Below are positions 20,711 to 32,547 of a stretch of DNA of 64,000 nucleotides, in pieces (positions within the stretch are counted from its first letter, which is position 1; each line of letters begins with the position of its first letter). Under the pieces are notes generated by a model that was not told where the DNA came from, searched no databases, and worked only from the letters and a program-made list of their open reading frames with translations. The position numbers were made by a program, and so were the translations under genes. The stretch comes from Rhabdophis nuchalis (lineage: Eukaryota; Chordata; Lepidosauria; Squamata; Natricidae): positions 3,673,684 through 3,737,683 of the forward strand of contig CM077653.1 in NCBI GenBank assembly GCA_039707465.1, in the 5' to 3' direction.

Positions 20711-21170
20711 TAACAGAATAACAGAGTTGGAAGATACCTCCGAGGCTTCTGGTCCAGCCCCTTGCTCAAGCAGGAAATCTTATGGCGTGTGGCGAATCTA
20801 GGGCATGTGTGCCACAGGTAGCACATTGAGCCATATCTGCCAGCTCCAGCTGATTTTTGGCCTTCCAGAGGGCTGGGGAAGACCATTTTCGCCCGCCCCG
20901 GGCTCCAGAAAAGCCTGCGGAGCCTGGGGAAGCCGGGGACTTTCCTGGGGCCTGGGGAGGGCGAACATGGCCTCCCCCAACCCCCCAGAGGAAATATCAA
21001 GCTCAGCTTGTAGGCGAGCAGTGCGGTGTGCATGGGGTGGGGGCAGTGGGGAGGCGGTTATATGTGCATGCCCATGTGGGGGGTGCTTTGCATTATGGGT
21101 GCCGGGATCATTGCAATTTTTGGCACCCAACAGCAAAAAAGGTTAGGCATCACTGCCTTATACCATTTTA
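20711..21170 (-). mobile_element. CR1 3' end split by a hAT element
   Basis: ATAACAGAATAACAGAGTTG to AAGCAGGAAATCTTAT is CR1. It is interrupted at 20786-21155 and resumes as CCTTATACCATTTTA, matching the normal CR1 order. Confidence 0.75.
20786..21155 (+). mobile_element. hAT-type MITE, same family as 4223-4594
   Basis: Starts CGTGTGGCGAATCT (a mutated CAGTGATGGCGAACCT) and ends AAGGTTAGGCATCACTG. The interior GTGTGCCACAGGTAGCACA matches the family. The flanks TCTTATGG and CCTTATAC share 5 of 8 bases, and the host CR1 consensus supports the insertion point. Confidence 0.75.
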
Positions 21171-21172
21171 AT

Positions 21173-21335
21173 GAGCCGCGGTGGCGTGGTGGTTAAAATG
21201 CAGTACTGCAGGCGACTTGTGCTGTCGGCCGGCTGCCTGCAATTTGGCAGTTCGAATCTCAGCAGGATCAAGATTAACTCAACCTTCCATCCTTCTGAGG
21301 TCGGTAAAATGGGGACCCAGATTGTTGGGGGGGAA
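21173..21335 (+). mobile_element. Second-family SINE
   Basis: Head GAGCCGCGGTGGCGTGGTGG, B-box-like GCAGTTCGAATCTC, core GGGGACCCAGATTGTTGGGG. It breaks off at the following microsatellite. Confidence 0.8.
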
Positions 21336-21412
21336 CGAAAGAAAGAAGGAAGGAAGGAAGGAAGGAAGGAAGGAAGGAAGGAAGGAAGGAAGGAAGGAAG
21401 GAAGGAAGGAAG
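21336..21412 (+). repeat. (GAAG)n microsatellite
   Basis: About 18 GAAG units directly follow the SINE core. Confidence 0.95.
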
Positions 21413-21520
21413 GGCAATAGCACTTAGATGTCAGCCTGACACCCTGAGAAAAAAAAGGCTGGAGTTCTGTTTTGAAATGGCTTTATTACTTGGAAACCTG
21501 ACATTAGACATTAGAGAGTG

Positions 21521-21689
21521 CTTTGACGGCCCTCTCTAAGCAGTTGACAGAGTCAGCCTCTTGCCCCCAACAATCTGGGTCCTCATTTTACCCACCTCAG
21601 AAGGAGGGAAGGCTGAGTCAACCTTGAGCAACTCAGAATCGAACTGCTGACAGTGAGCACAATTAGCCTGCAATATTGCATTCTAACAT
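21521..21689 (-). mobile_element. Second-family SINE (minus)
   Basis: GGCCCTCTCTAAGCAGTTG through GCAATATTGCATTCTAACAT. Confidence 0.8.
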
Positions 21690-21750
21690 GAAGAAAGGAA
21701 GGAAGGAAGAAAGGAAGGGAGGGAGGGAGGGAGGGAGGGAGGGAGGGAAG
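21690..21750 (+). repeat. (GGAA)n/(GGGA)n microsatellite
   Basis: Tetranucleotide array between two minus-strand SINEs, the same arrangement as at 9.8 kb. Confidence 0.95.
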
Positions 21751-21965
21751 AATAGCAATAGCCCTTAGACTTATATACCGCTTCACAGCCCTCTCTAAGC
21801 GGTTTACAGAATCAGCCTTTTGCCCCCAACAATCTGGGTCCTCATTTTACCCATCTCGGAAGGAGGGAAGGCTGACTCAACCTTGAGCCAGTCAGGATCG
21901 AACTGCTGGCAGTGAGCACAATTAGCCTGCAATACTGCATTCCAACTGCTGCACCATGACGGCTC
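21751..21965 (-). mobile_element. Second-family SINE, near full length
   Basis: From AATAGCAATAGCCCTTAGAC and TATACCGCTTCACAGC to GCACCATGACGGCTC, the best complete copy of this family. Confidence 0.85.
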
Positions 21966-22887
21966 TTCCAATGGTCACTGGAAAGTCATCAATGCAGTGG
22001 CCACGGCTTTGGGCAAACTTGGGGGGTCACCGTGGAGAAGAAGCTTCCCTTGTCCATAAGTTCGTGAAAAGTCGGACCTGACTTAAGTGACTGAACAGCA
22101 ATAAACTTTACCCAGCATCAGTGGATTATTTTTCCCCTTCGACATAATATATTTTCAACTGGTTGAGTGGCATGTTGACCAGCTGGCAATTTTACGGTTC
22201 TTTCCCCAACTGCTATTTTTCCCCCTCTGCTTCAGATCAGCTGTTGAAGTTCCTTTTGGGAAGCAAGAGGCTGTTTCCAACGCAGTGATTTTTCAAGAGG
22301 CTGCATTTGCGAATTCTTTGCGGTTTTGTTTTCTCAGAAAGACGGGCCTCCCCTGCTGAAGGGTCCCTCTGGGTCCATTTACTGGGATAATTAATTTAAT
22401 TAACAGTCTCCCCCCCACCCTGACATGCTAAACATTTCTGCTGCAAGTCTGCACTGGAAGAAAAGATGTCTCTGAAATCTAAACCATGCAGGGACTTTAC
22501 CACCCTATGATAATTTGGCTTATTTAAAGTTTTAGACAAAACCAGTTCCACCTCCTGCCAAACGTCGCCCAATTTACTTATTTTTAATGCAGATATTTTA
22601 ATTAGAACTTTCTCGGGCAAATAAAAGTATATCAAAAAATAAAAGACAAAGAAGGAAAAATGATAAACGGGAAGAAAGGAGAAAAGGAGTTAAAAAAGAT
22701 TAAAAGCATAAATTAGCCATTCGGTCTTTTCTCCTTTCATCAAAAATTTAATTTCCTATAAGATGTTTTTTTTTAAAGCCGTATTATTTTTTCCCTCCTG
22801 CCCATGAACCTGGCCCATTTTATATCAGAATGGGTAAAGATCAAATTCAGAAATCCTCAGAGTTTATTTCTTTTCTTTTTCTGCCCT
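21966..22887. other. Single-copy region; possible conserved non-coding element
   Basis: 22230-22440 is non-repetitive with AATTAATTTAATTAAC (homeodomain-like TAAT sites). There is no coding evidence. The conservation idea is only inference. Confidence 0.25.
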
Positions 22888-23243
22888 AAGGTAAAAATAA
22901 AGATTCCCCTCACAGATATATGCTAGTTGTTCCCGACCCTAGAGGGAGGTGCTCATCTCCGTTTAAAAGCCGAAGAGCCAGCGCTGTCCGAAGACGTCTC
23001 TGTGGTCATGTGGCCGGCAGGACTAAACATCAAAGGCGCACGGAACGCTGTTCCCTTCCCACCAAAGGTGGCTCCTATTTTTCTACTTGCATTTTTACGT
23101 GCTTTCGAACTGCTCGGTTGGCAGAAGCTGGGACAAGTAGCGGGAGCTCACTCCATTACGCAGTGTGAGGGATTCAAACCTCCAAACTGCCATCCTTTCT
23201 GATTGACAAGCTCAGCGCTTTAGTCACTGAGCCACCGCGTCCC
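22888..23243 (-). mobile_element. Sauria-type SINE
   Basis: Full-length minus copy from AAGGTAAAAATAAAGATTCC to GAGCCACCGCGTCCC, with the CCGAAGACGTCTC and GGCGCACGGAACGC core blocks. Confidence 0.88.
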
Positions 23244-23474
23244 GAAATTTTCTGCTCGACCTCTTGTCATTTTCAAACTTTCCTCCCTGCAGCACGTCTC
23301 CAATAAAAAATTGTATTGTTTTGATTCTGTTTAATTGAATAAAACTAGTTAGCCAGAGAATGTCTAGAGTCTTTTTGTTTTTAAAGCCAATTTGTAATAT
23401 GGAATTATTCTGAAAATGCATTCGTGCAACTTTCAAGGTTTGGTAAAATTCTTTTTTTTTTTTTGACCAAAGAA

Positions 23475-23735
23475 GAAAAAAGGAAATTAGGTGCTTTGGA
23501 GAATGGCTTGACTCCCTCTTCTTTGGGGCAGCCCCTGAGATATTGGAAGGCTGCTATCATATCATCCCTAATCCTTCTTTTTATTAAACTAGACATACCC
23601 AGTTCCTGCAACCGTTCTTCATTTGTTTTAGTCTCCAGTCCCCTCATCATCTTTGTTGCTCTTCTCTGCTCTCTTTCTAGAGTCTCCACGTCTTTTTTAC
23701 ATCGTGGCGACCAAAACTGGAAGACAGTTAATTAT
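23475..23735 (-). mobile_element. CR1 LINE ORF2 C-terminal fragment
   Basis: The minus strand reads METLEREQRRATKMMRGLET and then MIAAFQYLRGCPKEEG, the CR1 ORF2 C-terminal region. It lacks the 3' end. Confidence 0.85.
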
Positions 23736-24433
23736 CTATATTTATTCCCTTTGTTTTTTGGGGAGAAAAAAGCCACATTCTCTTTCGTCTTCTGCCAAAA
23801 GAAAACTTCAACCTTCAATGTTTCAATCTGTAACTTTCATTAATTCCCCTTCTCTCTTAGTTCATCAACAGCCCCCTTCCCTTGGTGGCTGGAATCAATT
23901 GAATGAGATTTCTTTGTAACAAATGGCCGGTTTATAATAATTATATTTTGCTCAGCAATGCCTGTAGAAGTGATTTAAAGCAGGTCAGACTCCAATTTAT
24001 TAAGCATCCGATTTTCCACAACAAACTTTTAACTAAGAAACAAAACAAAAAAAAAAAAAAACCATGAGGGACCCAAGGAATTTGTTTCCCTTGCTTGGGC
24101 TGTGCCATTATCCTGAAATATCGACGGCTTGTGGATGGACTGCAATGAAGGATGTTTGACTCTTTTATTAAAATAAATGGATTATTGGCAGTCATGCCTG
24201 TCTGCCTTCTTATCCCCTTAGCAATTTTTTTTGGCCGTGTAAAATAGAATGCATTTGCACCCCTTAATTTATGTTCTCCACTAATCATACGGTATATACG
24301 TATTGTCCCATGGACAATCAAGTCAAAGGCCTTGCAGCCTCCATGGGTCTCCAGAACGTCTCAAGAAGTTTAGTTCATTTTTACAAAACTACTACTGAAG
24401 CCCAAAATGGGATTAATGAGGCCCAAACATAAT
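23736..24433. other. Single-copy region, no gene seen
   Basis: AT-rich. The minus-strand frame 23941-24321 (126 codons) has no recognisable motif. Confidence 0.3.
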
Positions 24434-24702
24434 TGTTGTTAGTTGCAAAGTCATGTCCGACCCATTGCAACTCCGTGGACAAAGTTCCTCCAGGCCTTCC
24501 TGCCTTCTACCATCCTCTGGCATCCATTTAAGCTCACACCTAGTGCTTCAGTGACTCCATTCAGCCACCTCCTTCTCTGTCGTCCCCTTCTTCTTCTCTT
24601 GCCCTCCATCGTTCCCAGCATGAGGCTCTTCTCCAGGGAGTCCTTCCTTCTCATTAGGTGGCCAAAGTCTTTGAGTTTCCTCTTCAGGATCTGCTGGGGA
24701 AG
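24434..24702 (-). mobile_element. Bov-B (RTE) LINE ORF2 C-terminus and 3' part
   Basis: The minus strand reads DSLEKSLMLGTMEGKRRRRG, RRWLNGVTEAL and KAWRNFVHGVAMGRT, which I recognise as the conserved C-terminal end of Bov-B ORF2. It is a short relic without a reverse-transcriptase core. Bov-B supplies the machinery for the Sauria SINEs in this window. Confidence 0.85.
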
Positions 24703-26009
24703 CCTAGATCAGAACAATCCTTAAACTGTTGTTTGAGTCCTGGTCTCAGTACCCTATACCAGACTACAATATAGTGTGGTGCCCTTTGTGTATGGAGATG
24801 CTTTAAGACAAAAGAAGAGGTAGGAAGAGAGAGTAGCATCTTTGATCTCTTCTATCTAACCACCAGAAAGGAATTAAAATGGCTCACCAATAGATATTTT
24901 CAACTCTAGAAAAGCATGGCTAAAAGATAGCGAACGGTGAAGATGCAAAAGCTGAATGGAAGGAGCTCAGATTTTAAAAGGAAGCCAAAATTGATGCTTC
25001 AAGTGACTGTTAGGATTGGTTGATATATCTGGAGGGCTTTTTCCTCTGAAAAGTAAACAAATTTGCTTAATTCGTTAAATATTATTTTAATTGCATCGTA
25101 ATAACACTGCAGAGTAAATTCCAGTTAACCCATTTTTCGGTAAAAATAAACACTGTCCCGAAAAACAAGCTGAACCAACCTTATTATTTTGGATTTATAT
25201 GTTGGGATGTGGGAATTGACATAAATAGGGAATTTTCCAAGATGACTAAGGTTAGAATTATGGAGGAGGGGAAGGAATGCAATTTACTGTATAATCCAGC
25301 ACTCATCTCTTTTAGCAAATGCATATATAAGTTCCAGTTTTAGAAGCCCACATGTGTTTTGCCCACAGTAACAGTCAGTAACTGTGAATTTACCAATGCA
25401 AGCAATTAAATAATTACACGTACATGTCTTTGACTTGAAAATTCAGCTTTTAACCTGACTTGAAAGGGCATAATGTTGTTGCTGTCAAAATGGTGGAGTT
25501 AAATCTCTCACCAATAAACTCTTTCTAGCAGTAAGACACCAACGGTGGAGCTAAAACAGGAGTGGGCTTGGCATCTGTGTAGCTCACCCAAAAGCAGGGA
25601 TTTGTAGAAAAGCAAAAACAAATAGAAAAAGAGAGCAACCCTCTCACTGCGATGATGCTGAAGTCAGAACAAAGCATTCGACAGCCTGGAGTGGTCAAGC
25701 AAATTGGAGGCCTCTTATTATCGCTGGGATCCAGATGGAGAAGGTTTTGCGAGGCTGTTGTTTGGTTTGATCTTGTTTTGTTTTTGCAATTGGGAAGACA
25801 GAAAAGGTTCTTTCCCACTGGACGTGAGGAATTATCTTCAGGGTTGGCTGCTGTTTGATTCCGAAGATTATCTGTCCATCACTGCAGGGCCTTTAATGGT
25901 CTCATCTTAACTAGGATGACATCTGACAGCTTCCTTGGGAACATCAGAATGCTAGTTGTGAAGGGACAGCACCGAAGGGCTGAGAAAGCAAAATATTTCA
26001 CAAATGGGG
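24703..26009. other. Long AT-rich single-copy region; possible conserved non-coding elements
   Basis: No repeat family or gene was recognised. 25020-25480 is AT-rich unique sequence (for example TTAATTGCATCGTAATAACA). Confidence 0.3.
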
Positions 26010-26031
26010 GGGGGGGGGAGAAAACAAAGAG

Positions 26032-26081
<50 letters not shown>

Positions 26082-26460
26082 TGAAAGAGAATAAGAAAGT
26101 GAGAGAGAGAATAAGAGAAAATTGAAGAGAGAAAGAGAGAGAGAATGAGAGAGAGAGAGAGGAAGGGACAGAATGAGAGAGAAACACAGAAAGTATATGA
26201 GAGAGAAAGAGAGAGAATAAGAAGAATGAGAGAGAAAGAATGTGAGAGATTGAGAGAGAAAATGAGAGAAAGAATGAGGGAGAGAATGAGAGAGAGAGAG
26301 GGAGGGTCAAAATGAGAGAGAAACACAGAGAATATGAGAGAGGAAAAAGAGAATGAGAGAGAGAATGTGAGAGATTACGAAAGAGAGAAAATGTGAGAGA
26401 GAATGTGGGAGAGAGAATGAAAGAGAGACAAAAGAGAGAAAGAGAGAGAGAGAGAAGGGA
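26010..26460 (+). repeat. (GA)n-rich purine satellite
   Basis: Perfect (GA)n at 26037-26077, then degenerate GAGAGA/GAATGAGA units with repeats such as AATGAGAGAGAGAG. The long minus-strand LSLSLS frames are artefacts. Confidence 0.95.
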
Positions 26461-26785
26461 TGAGAAAGGCTATTGGCCAAGCCAAGGAATAGAAGGAAGG
26501 CCCCTTAAAGAAGATGCCGAACAAACCAGGTTTCCACTCAGTTGCCAAGGCAACTGGAGACCCCCTGCTATGGCAGATGGGTGGCAGAAGGGCTCCGTGA
26601 GGAGGAGTCGAGTGGAATGTGGCAATCTTCATCCAGCAGGAAGGCCAGAGGGGAATGCTAAGATGCCAACAAAAATAGCAGATGCTTTTCACACAAGGTA
26701 ATAAAGACAGGGGGAGAAGCAGCAGCCAAGATCTGGTGCCACACAATCCATCAACAAGGACTGCTACTGAACACACACAAAATAT
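26461..26785. other. Single-copy spacer, nothing recognised
   Basis: No family or coding signal is apparent. Confidence 0.3.
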
Positions 26786-26871
26786 ACCTGGACTTCAACT
26801 CCCAGAATGCCCTAGCCAGTGCATGCTGGCTGGGGAATTCTGGGAGTTGAAGCCCGCAAGTCTTCGAGTTG

Positions 26872-27342
<471 letters not shown>

Positions 27343-27377
27343 TCGAGTTGCCAAGGTTGGAGACGCTTGGGATAAGG

Positions 27378-27705
27378 CAGGGGTGTCAAACGTAAGGCCC
27401 GCGGGCTGGATCCAGCCCACCGGGTGCTTAGGTCTGGCCAGCAGGGCTGACCGGCCCATGGCGCCACTGCCAGTGAAAATGGAGCTTGGGAGGGCCCTGC
27501 GTCTTTTCGCTGGCAAAGGGCTGCTGGAAGCTGTCGCAGCCTAAAATGGAACTTGAGAGCCCGTTTTCACTGGCAGAGCGCTCGGCCTCCACCGGGGCCC
27601 CTGACACGAATGACGTTAAGCTGGCCATGCCCACCCCAGCCCCCTGAGATCAAACACACCCCTGAATGAAATCAGCCCTCAATGAAATCGAGTTTGACAC
27701 CCCTG
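27378..27705. mobile_element. hAT MITE
   Basis: CAGGGGTGTCAAACGTAAGG to GAGTTTGACACCCCTG. Flanks GGATAAGG and GGCTAAAG match in 6 of 8. The interior GGCCCGCGGGCTGGATCCAG is a hallmark of this squamate and mammalian hAT family. Confidence 0.8.
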
Positions 27706-28040
27706 GGCTAAAGGAAAGGGGGAAATGGCCGTCTCGCTAAAACCTTCTTTTTCTTTCTTTCTTTCCTTTCGTTGCCTCTTGGATGGATAGCGTCTTCCGG
27801 CTTTCAATCCAGTTGTCTGTTCATCGCGTTTCTCGTTGCGTAACCCATGGGGACCAACAGGAGGCTATGTAAGAGACTGAAGCAATTGGATCTCTGGAGG
27901 GTTCACTCAGTCTGGCGTTATCTACAGGCATCCTCGCTCAATGCACACACACATTTTAAGTGTGTCTTTGCAAGCAGAACCTGGCTGAGATTTCCAAAAA
28001 GCTGGGCTTTTCACAACAACATTCTCTTCACAACAATATT
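27706..28040. other. Single-copy spacer, nothing recognised
   Basis: Includes a short TTTC-rich tract near 27745-27770. No gene signal. Confidence 0.3.
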
Positions 28041-28297
28041 TAGGAAGATTACAGAGTGCTCCTGGGGGACTGGGGGGCAAAAATGAGCAAAAAACGGCCT
28101 GTTTTTCACTCATTTTTGCCCTCCCCAGCCCCCAGGAGCACTCAGGAAGCCTCCTAAAGGCTATGTGGGGGCATTTTTGCAAAGGGGGCGGAATTTCAGG
28201 AGGCCAAAAATGCTGTGTTCAGTGTATAAGACGCATCCAGATTTTCACCTTCTTTTTTGAGGGGAAAAGGTGCATCTTATACTCCGAAAAATACGGT
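28041..28297 (+). mobile_element. TIR DNA-element fragment, ACCGTATTTTT family
   Basis: The right end GGTGCATCTTATACTCCGAA then ATACGGTA is the inverse of the TACCGTATTTTTCGG terminus at 37827. The internal CACTCATTTTTGCCCTCCCC is mirrored within the element. The left terminus is missing. Confidence 0.6.
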
Positions 28298-28388
28298 AGT
28301 CAAAATAACACTCCTTTCTCAGAGAATCAAGGACATCTTGCCCTGCAGTGACTAGGTGGCATCTCCAGTTGGGACGGTGCCTGATTAG

Positions 28389-28574
28389 GCCATGGGATGG
28401 ACATGTGGGTGCTGGGCAGGGGCTTGGACTTTCATTTGGGTGGGGGAAACCTGGAAGCTTTCAGATTCGGGTTTTCCCAGATGTGCCAATAGGACATCTC
28501 TAATAAAATGGAACTTTGAGGAACCTCAAGACTCGGAGTCTTCTTTCATTGGGGGTCTTACTTGGAACCCTGAC
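28389..28574 (+). mobile_element. LTR-like 3' fragment, copy 1
   Basis: CCATGGGATGGACATG, GAAGCTTTCAGATTCGGG and a poly(A)-signal-like AATAAAATGG, ending GGAACCCTGAC. It is paired with 32859-33035. The start was not found, so the LTR identity is an inference. Confidence 0.4.
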
Positions 28575-29206
28575 CGTTAACTTCAAGTGTCCGTGGTTTG
28601 TTATTCTCCATAAATAAAAAGAAACACACACAGAGACACACACAAAAACACACACTGGAACTCATTAGTGCCCAAGTATATAGCTCCACTAAGCATTTAA
28701 CCTTCCCACAACACCTCTGGTGTGAAGCGAGGGCATTATGGGATATTTAAATGTTCATTACAATCCAATCAACGGATACAATGAAGGGCCAGTCAGATGT
28801 CAAACAAAGCCTGGGGTTGGTGTAATTGTTCATTTTTAAGTGACTAGCAAAGAAGATTTCTATTTCAGAATTGCCCTGGAAGAAAAAGAGGCGGGGGAAA
28901 CAACACATTATACTGAAGTAAGATTTGCTTTTGAAGTTAATTGCATCTCTTTTAGAATCATTTAACGGAGGCTTGATAGTGAATGTTTACACAGAAGCTT
29001 TCTCGATTAGACTTCATATAGAAAGGTGTAGCCAATTCCTTCTTTTTTTCTTTTTCTTTACAGAAACGATCTGTAAATGAAGTTAATAATTGTCATATCT
29101 CTCTCTCACACACACACCGAAAGAGACATACATATCAAGACAGAGACCTGGGTTTCTGCTAAGGCAAATTATACAGGCTACAGATAAGAAATCAGGATGC
29201 CTTAGC
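28575..29206. other. Single-copy region; possible conserved non-coding element
   Basis: 28810-29040 is AT-rich unique sequence. (CA)n-like bits lie at 28624-28653 and 29101-29118. Confidence 0.25.
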
Positions 29207-29509
29207 TGTTACTGTGGCTCAGTGTGGCTCAGTGTGGCTCAGACAAGACGCTGAGCTTGTCGATCAGAAAGGTCGGCAGTTCGACGGTTCAAATCCCTAA
29301 TGCTGCATAACGGAGTGAGCTCCCGTGACTTGTCCCAGCTTCTGCCAACCTAGCAGTTCCAAAGCAGGTAAAAAATGCAAGTAGAAAAATAGGAACCACC
29401 TTTGGTGGGAAGGGAACAGTGTTCCGTGCGCCTTTGGCGTTGAGTCATGCCAGCCACATGACCACCAAGACATCTTCAGACAGTCTTGGCTCTTCGGCTT
29501 TGAAACTGA
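29207..29509 (+). mobile_element. Sauria-type SINE, triplicated A-box region, 3' truncated
   Basis: A 10-bp unit (TGTGGCTCAG) is repeated three times at 29213-29242 in the A-box region. The body continues to TCTTCGGCTTTGAAACTGA and is then cut off before the tail. Confidence 0.85.
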
Positions 29510-30587
29510 ACCGAATCGGTAGTAATGGTGGCCAGAACCCACTCCCTGCCCACAAAGCCACACCCTCTTCTCCCCCCAATCTCACATTTACCCCCTTTTC
29601 CTTTTAGAAGCTCAAACGATGGAATCTTGAAAGTTCCAACACTCCAATCCCAGAGGAACGAGGTACACATCGTCTCCCAAAAAACCCCGGGAATGAGCTT
29701 GCTTCTCTGAAAAAGGAAGTTGACTCTTCTGAAGTTGCCTCTTGCCTGAGCTGTCAAACCACAACATTTGTGGTGAGTTGTTGGGCTTTGCTCTCTGATA
29801 GGTCCCTTTTCTAGTTTCCGCGGGAGAGCTTAATAGAAGCTGAAGCAGGAACAAGGGCTCCTTGTCAAGTAAATAGGTTTTTAGACCAATTTCTTGGGAA
29901 ATCAGGCTGTCAGTTTTGACATTAAAAGGCAAGCGTTGCATTTTTGTTGTTGCAGCGGTTGTGTTTTCCCTGGGATTTATCTGGAAGATTTCTTCTTCTT
30001 TTTTTTAAGCAATGACGTATTTGTTTTTATTTTAAGACCCTCCAGAAGATCCTGCAGTAAATCGAAAGTCTCTAATTATCTCACCCTGAAAAAAGTAGCG
30101 GGTAGGTGGCACGGCGCCAACAAAGTCTGCAATGCTTTAAGGAGCGTGACCGTCTGTTTGCTCGGAGGCGCCTTTATCGCTCGCCGAAGTCCGGTGCTCC
30201 AGATATGTTGGGTTTTAATTTCTTTAATCCCCAACAGGAGCCTCTGAGCTTTGAAGAGCATGGATGCTCAGCCGATGTTCGTGGAAATGAATTTCGCCTT
30301 TTCCCTGGCAGCTTTCGCGCCGCGCCTATGGACAAACTCAGGCCTTGCGAGGCAACACCGATCTCCTCTGATGAGATAAAGAGATAAAGGGAGGATTTGT
30401 CCGTGGCGTGCTTTCATAAAAACGGGCCAAGATGTTCAAATACGGTGGTTTGGGATTTTCAAACCTTTGAAGGTGCTTGCAGATCTTTAAACTCTCCCAT
30501 CCCTCCACCCGTCCTTTGGCCACAGGGCTTTTGAGCTCCAGAGGCCTAGCTGCAGAGCCAGGAGTCAACATCTGGAGAACCTCAAAC
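29510..30587. other. Single-copy region, no gene seen
   Basis: Several frames of 60-117 codons (for example 29894-30247 +) lack any known motif, and no splice or initiation context supports them. The sequence around 30100-30350 is locally CG-containing but not an obvious promoter. Confidence 0.3.
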
Positions 30588-31009
30588 CAGGGGTGGGCTT
30601 CAAAAATTTCAGCGATGGGTTTTCTGCCCGGTTGCTGGGTGGGCATGGCCATGGTGGGCGTATCCTCTTGCACCAGAGGGGGGGAGGGGGGTTCACCTTC
30701 CCTAGGCTCTGGAGGGCCACTGGGAGGGCAAAAACTGCCTCCCCGGGCTCCAGAGGCCTTTCATGAGACCCATATTTCCCCCGCTCTGAGCCGCGGCGCA
30801 AGTCCTGTACCTACCTCACATCCAAAATGGGCCGTGTGGAGACTCCTGGGAGGGGTGGGGCAGGTTGGGAGGGGCGGAGCGAGGTGGGAAGGGTGCAGTG
30901 GGAGGAGTAGGGCAGGGCAGGGTGGGAGGGGCCAGCCTGGGATGAATCAGCCATAACATTCGCTACAGGTTCTCCCGAACCTAGGCGAACCTGTAGCAGT
31001 CCACCCCTG
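30588..31009. mobile_element. hAT MITE
   Basis: CAGGGGTGGGCTTCAAAAAT to TAGCAGTCCACCCCTG, flanked by CCTCAAAC (30580-30587) and CCTCTAAC (31010-31017), 7 of 8 matching. It belongs to the same broad family as 36904 and 26872. Confidence 0.88.
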
Positions 31010-31128
31010 CCTCTAACTCTTTGCGTCCAAAATTTAGCATCCTATGGATTTCAGGTTCAAAACTGGGGGGAAAGAGCCCACCCTGCTACCCACAGGGTTG
31101 GGCTTTATTAAGCCACGAATGAATGCAA

Positions 31129-31362
31129 ATAATAATAATAATAATAATAATTTAATACTTATAAACCGCACCCTCTCCCCACAGGGACTCGGGGCGGTGC
31201 ACAGGAAGAATAAAAACAATAACTATATACAACATTTCATATTAAAAATAGATTAAACAGCACCTGTGCTAAAATACCCGTTAAAACTAACTAAACTAAA
31301 AATCCCCAATAAATCCAAAAACAGAGGAATAACTATCCCAGGCCGGCAAGGCAGAAGAAATA
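31129..31362 (-). mobile_element. L2-like LINE 3' end with (AAT)n tail
   Basis: (AATAAT)n at 31128-31151 is the tail, followed by AAACCGCACCCTCTCCCC and GGACTCGGGGCGGTGCACAG. Confidence 0.7.
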
Positions 31363-31587
31363 TATTTATCAAGCCAAATGTGAGTATGAATCTGAACCGC
31401 ATCACTAATATCAGCGGTTTGCGGTTTGGGAAGCATTGCCATAGAGAAGATAATTCCTTATGGTAGCATAATTTGTGGAACAGATTGCTTTTGATTTAGC
31501 TATGAACGCGACACATTTTTCTGCTTTAAAAAAAATAGGCATTTTTTTTCACCTGCAGGCAAGAGAGAGAGCTTCATGCAAGGCATC

Positions 31588-32547
31588 AGGCTAGGAACCA
31601 GGAGATAGGGAGTTCTAGTCCTGCCTTAGACATGAGAGCTAACTGGGTGACTTTGGGCCAATCCCCAGGAGACAGTGAATTCTAGTCCTACTTTAGGTAT
31701 GAAAGCCGGATGGTGTTCTGACCAAGGCTTCCCAAGAGAATGAAGCAAACTCCTTGTCCCAACAAAAAAAATCATTTTGTTAATTGACTGTGAATTCTGC
31801 TCATTCACATTTAGGAAAATCGTCCAAGGGAGGATTTACAGTCACAGACCTTCTCTGGCTGGGAGAGCTGCCAGGCTGAGATCTGCAAAACTTGGCAAGG
31901 AGTCTCGGAGAGTCACGAACCAATGAAGCGAACTAATCGTCTCCTGCAAACTCCACTCCCCTTTCGCTCCTCTTTTATTCCCTCTGGGAGGAACCATTCA
32001 TCGTCCACCTGTGGCCTTCCTCCCAAGTCGACCCCTGTTCTTTAGGTCTTCCCTTCTTCTGGCAACTCTGCGCATGGACACACTGGGAACAGGCTCCAGC
32101 TGTTTATCTGCCTCACTGATGTCTGATTCTGAAGGCAGCTGATAACTGTCAGAGGGCTCTGGCCCCCTCTCTGCCTCCGACACAGAGCCCTCCTCAGAGC
32201 CCTCCTTAGACTGGCCCATTTTCCTCCCCAACCTCCTCACTGTCTGAATCTTTTGCCAGCTCTGCTAGCCGCTGGCAAGCCACAACAGATGGGTAACTTT
32301 GAGCCAATCAGGAGTCAGTGAATTCTAGTCCTGCATTAGGCATGAAAGCTGCGTGGGTGACTTTGGGCCAATCTTCAGGAGATGATGAGTTCTAGTCTCG
32401 CTTTAGACATAAAAGCCAGGTGGGTGACTTTTGGCCATTCCCTCTCTCTCTCAGCCCAACGTACCTCACAGAACTGTTGTCGTGGGGAAAAATTCAAAGA
32501 GCAAGGAGTTATATGAACGTTTGGTGCCTTGAATTATTCATAATAAT
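31588..32547 (+). mobile_element. CORE-SINE/MIR-like repeat with four tandem 66-bp units, split by an LTR
   Basis: GTGACTTTGGGCCAAT and CCTCACAGAACTGTTGTC match the MIR/CORE-SINE body. The piece beginning around TTCTAGTCCTGCCTTAG is present at about 31613, 31680, 32322 and 32390. The second unit is split by the LTR at 31714-32287. Confidence 0.55.
31714..32287 (-). mobile_element. Solo LTR, perfect 5-bp target duplication
   Basis: A 574-bp element with TG...CA ends (minus strand TGTTGTGGC ... GGTCAGAACA), flanked by GATGG at 31709-31713 and 32288-32292. A TATA-like AATAAAAGAGG (minus) lies around 31970-31980. No internal retroviral sequence, so it is a solo LTR left by recombination. Ty3/gypsy versus ERV class cannot be decided from this. 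Confidence 0.88.
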
